Shown here: piece after piece, positions 59,282 to 60,000 of the stretch | Layout of the letters: the number at the start of each line of letters is the position of its first letter | Numbering within the stretch: the first letter of the stretch is position 1 | Assembly: GCF_030272615.1 (NCBI RefSeq) | Contig: NC_081413.1 | Location: 184,125,451 to 184,185,450 of the forward strand | Length of the DNA stretch: 60,000 nt | Direction of reading: 5' to 3' | Origin: Cryptomeria japonica | Taxonomy: Eukaryota > Streptophyta > Pinopsida > Cupressales > Cupressaceae | Notes under the pieces: model-generated | Database searches by the model: none | Seen by the model: only the letters and a program-made list of their open reading frames with translations | What the model was told of the DNA's origin: nothing | Translations under genes and position numbers: made by a program

Positions 59282-60000
59282 ATGGTGAATAGATTGAAAG
59301 TAGAAGATAGACTAGATGGGTCATCAAATTTCTCTTCTTGAAAATTTAGAATTTTGATCACTCTAGAAGAGAATGATCTCATTGACTATGTCTTGAAAGA
59401 TGTAGAAGAACCTTCTGCTAATGCAGAGAAATTTCAACGAAGAAAGAATAGGACCATGGCTAAGAAAATTCTGTTTGATTCTATTAAGGATCATCTAGTA
59501 CCTATCATCTCTAAGTTGGATTCAGCTAAGGAAAATTTTCAGACTCTAAAGGACCTTTATGAATACAACAACACCAACAGAGCTTTAGCCCCGAGGCGTC
59601 AACTGTTGCATGTGAAAATGTCTAGAGGAGAATATGTTACTTCTTATTTCATGAAGATTTATGAGTTAAAAGATCAGCTTAGTGCAATTGGAAATACTTT
59701 TTTTGATAAAGACTTGGTTATGTTAGCTATGAATGGACTTCCCAACTCTTGGGAATCCTTCATTCAAGGCATTAGTGAAAGAGATGAACTTCCTAAATTT
59801 GATAGGTTGAGGGCAGATTACATCTAGGAAGAATGCAGACAAGAAGCAAGAGGCAATGGTCGCAAATCTCATCATGAAGATGATCATGTGCTAGTTGCTC
59901 ACATATCTAAAGGGAAAGAAAATAAAGGTAACTTCAAAAGATTTAGAGACAAGAATTTTGAGTCAGCCCCTGATGTCAAGAAAAAGAGAAAGGATCTTTC
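59282..60000 (+). pseudogene. copia gag (runs off the window edge), broken
   Basis: MVNRLKVEDRLDGSSNFSS*KFRILITLEENDL is a copia gag start. There is an in-frame TGA at 59339 where Trp is expected (SSWKF), and TAG at 59825 within DYI*EECRQE (Trp expected). The rest is open to the window end, including LNGLP-like AMNGLPNSWESF. It may belong to the same broad family as the element at 1-2984, since both LTRs open TGTTAAG. Confidence 0.9.

Overview
This is a gene-poor stretch of a large plant nuclear genome, most likely a gymnosperm (conifer-type). Evidence for this is nested, decayed Ty1-copia elements, LINEs that carry a plant-style RNase H domain, a broken Helitron, long AT-rich filler, and two intron-less PLS-class pentatricopeptide (PPR) genes of the organelle RNA-editing type. 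The lineage is inferred from style, not proven. No bacterial, viral or CRISPR feature was seen.

Layout. 1-2984: 3' part of a dead copia element with its 3' LTR. 3060-4260: minus-strand LINE remnant, then a tRNA-like SINE-type scrap. 5706-14869: an apparently full-length LINE with 15-bp target-site duplications, ORF1, ORF2 (endonuclease, reverse transcriptase, zf-RVT, RNase H) and a roughly 2.8-kb 3' region that contains a TCGATGAAA-rich satellite. 15395-18368: a second, 5'-truncated LINE. 18655-19175: LINE-like 3' end on the other strand. 19176-21775: AT-rich. 21775-27765: a dead Helitron (Rep with HUH and YxxxY motifs, then PIF1-type helicase) holding two non-autonomous LTR elements, a 335-bp TRIM and a 1.77-kb LARD-like element. 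27850-28540: minus-strand LINE RNase H scrap. 29165-33190: repeats, including a 1.2-kb TTAGGG-like block and a 1-kb pyrimidine tract.

33603-35357 is a PPR gene that has lost its DYW domain. 37846-44680 is a complete but dead copia element with perfect 5-bp TSDs and a foreign insert in gag. 47328-49403 (minus) is an intact 691-aa PPR-DYW gene. 51344-59193 is a copia 5' LTR split by a complete minus-strand copia element (51707-59060, TSD TAATA); the gag of the host element runs off the right edge.

Only the two PPR genes look like host genes. They are paralogues in opposite orientation with the same motif order, except that the plus-strand copy has two more 31-residue S motifs and a degraded C-terminus. 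All else is mobile DNA or its debris. Where the lost codon can be guessed, most nonsense codons fit C-to-T decay (Trp, Gln or Arg to stop). I found no clearly new multi-gene system. The most unusual items are the stop/start overlap and satellite-bearing 3' region of the LINE, the TRIM inside the Helitron, the telomere-like block between direct repeats, and the PPR pair.
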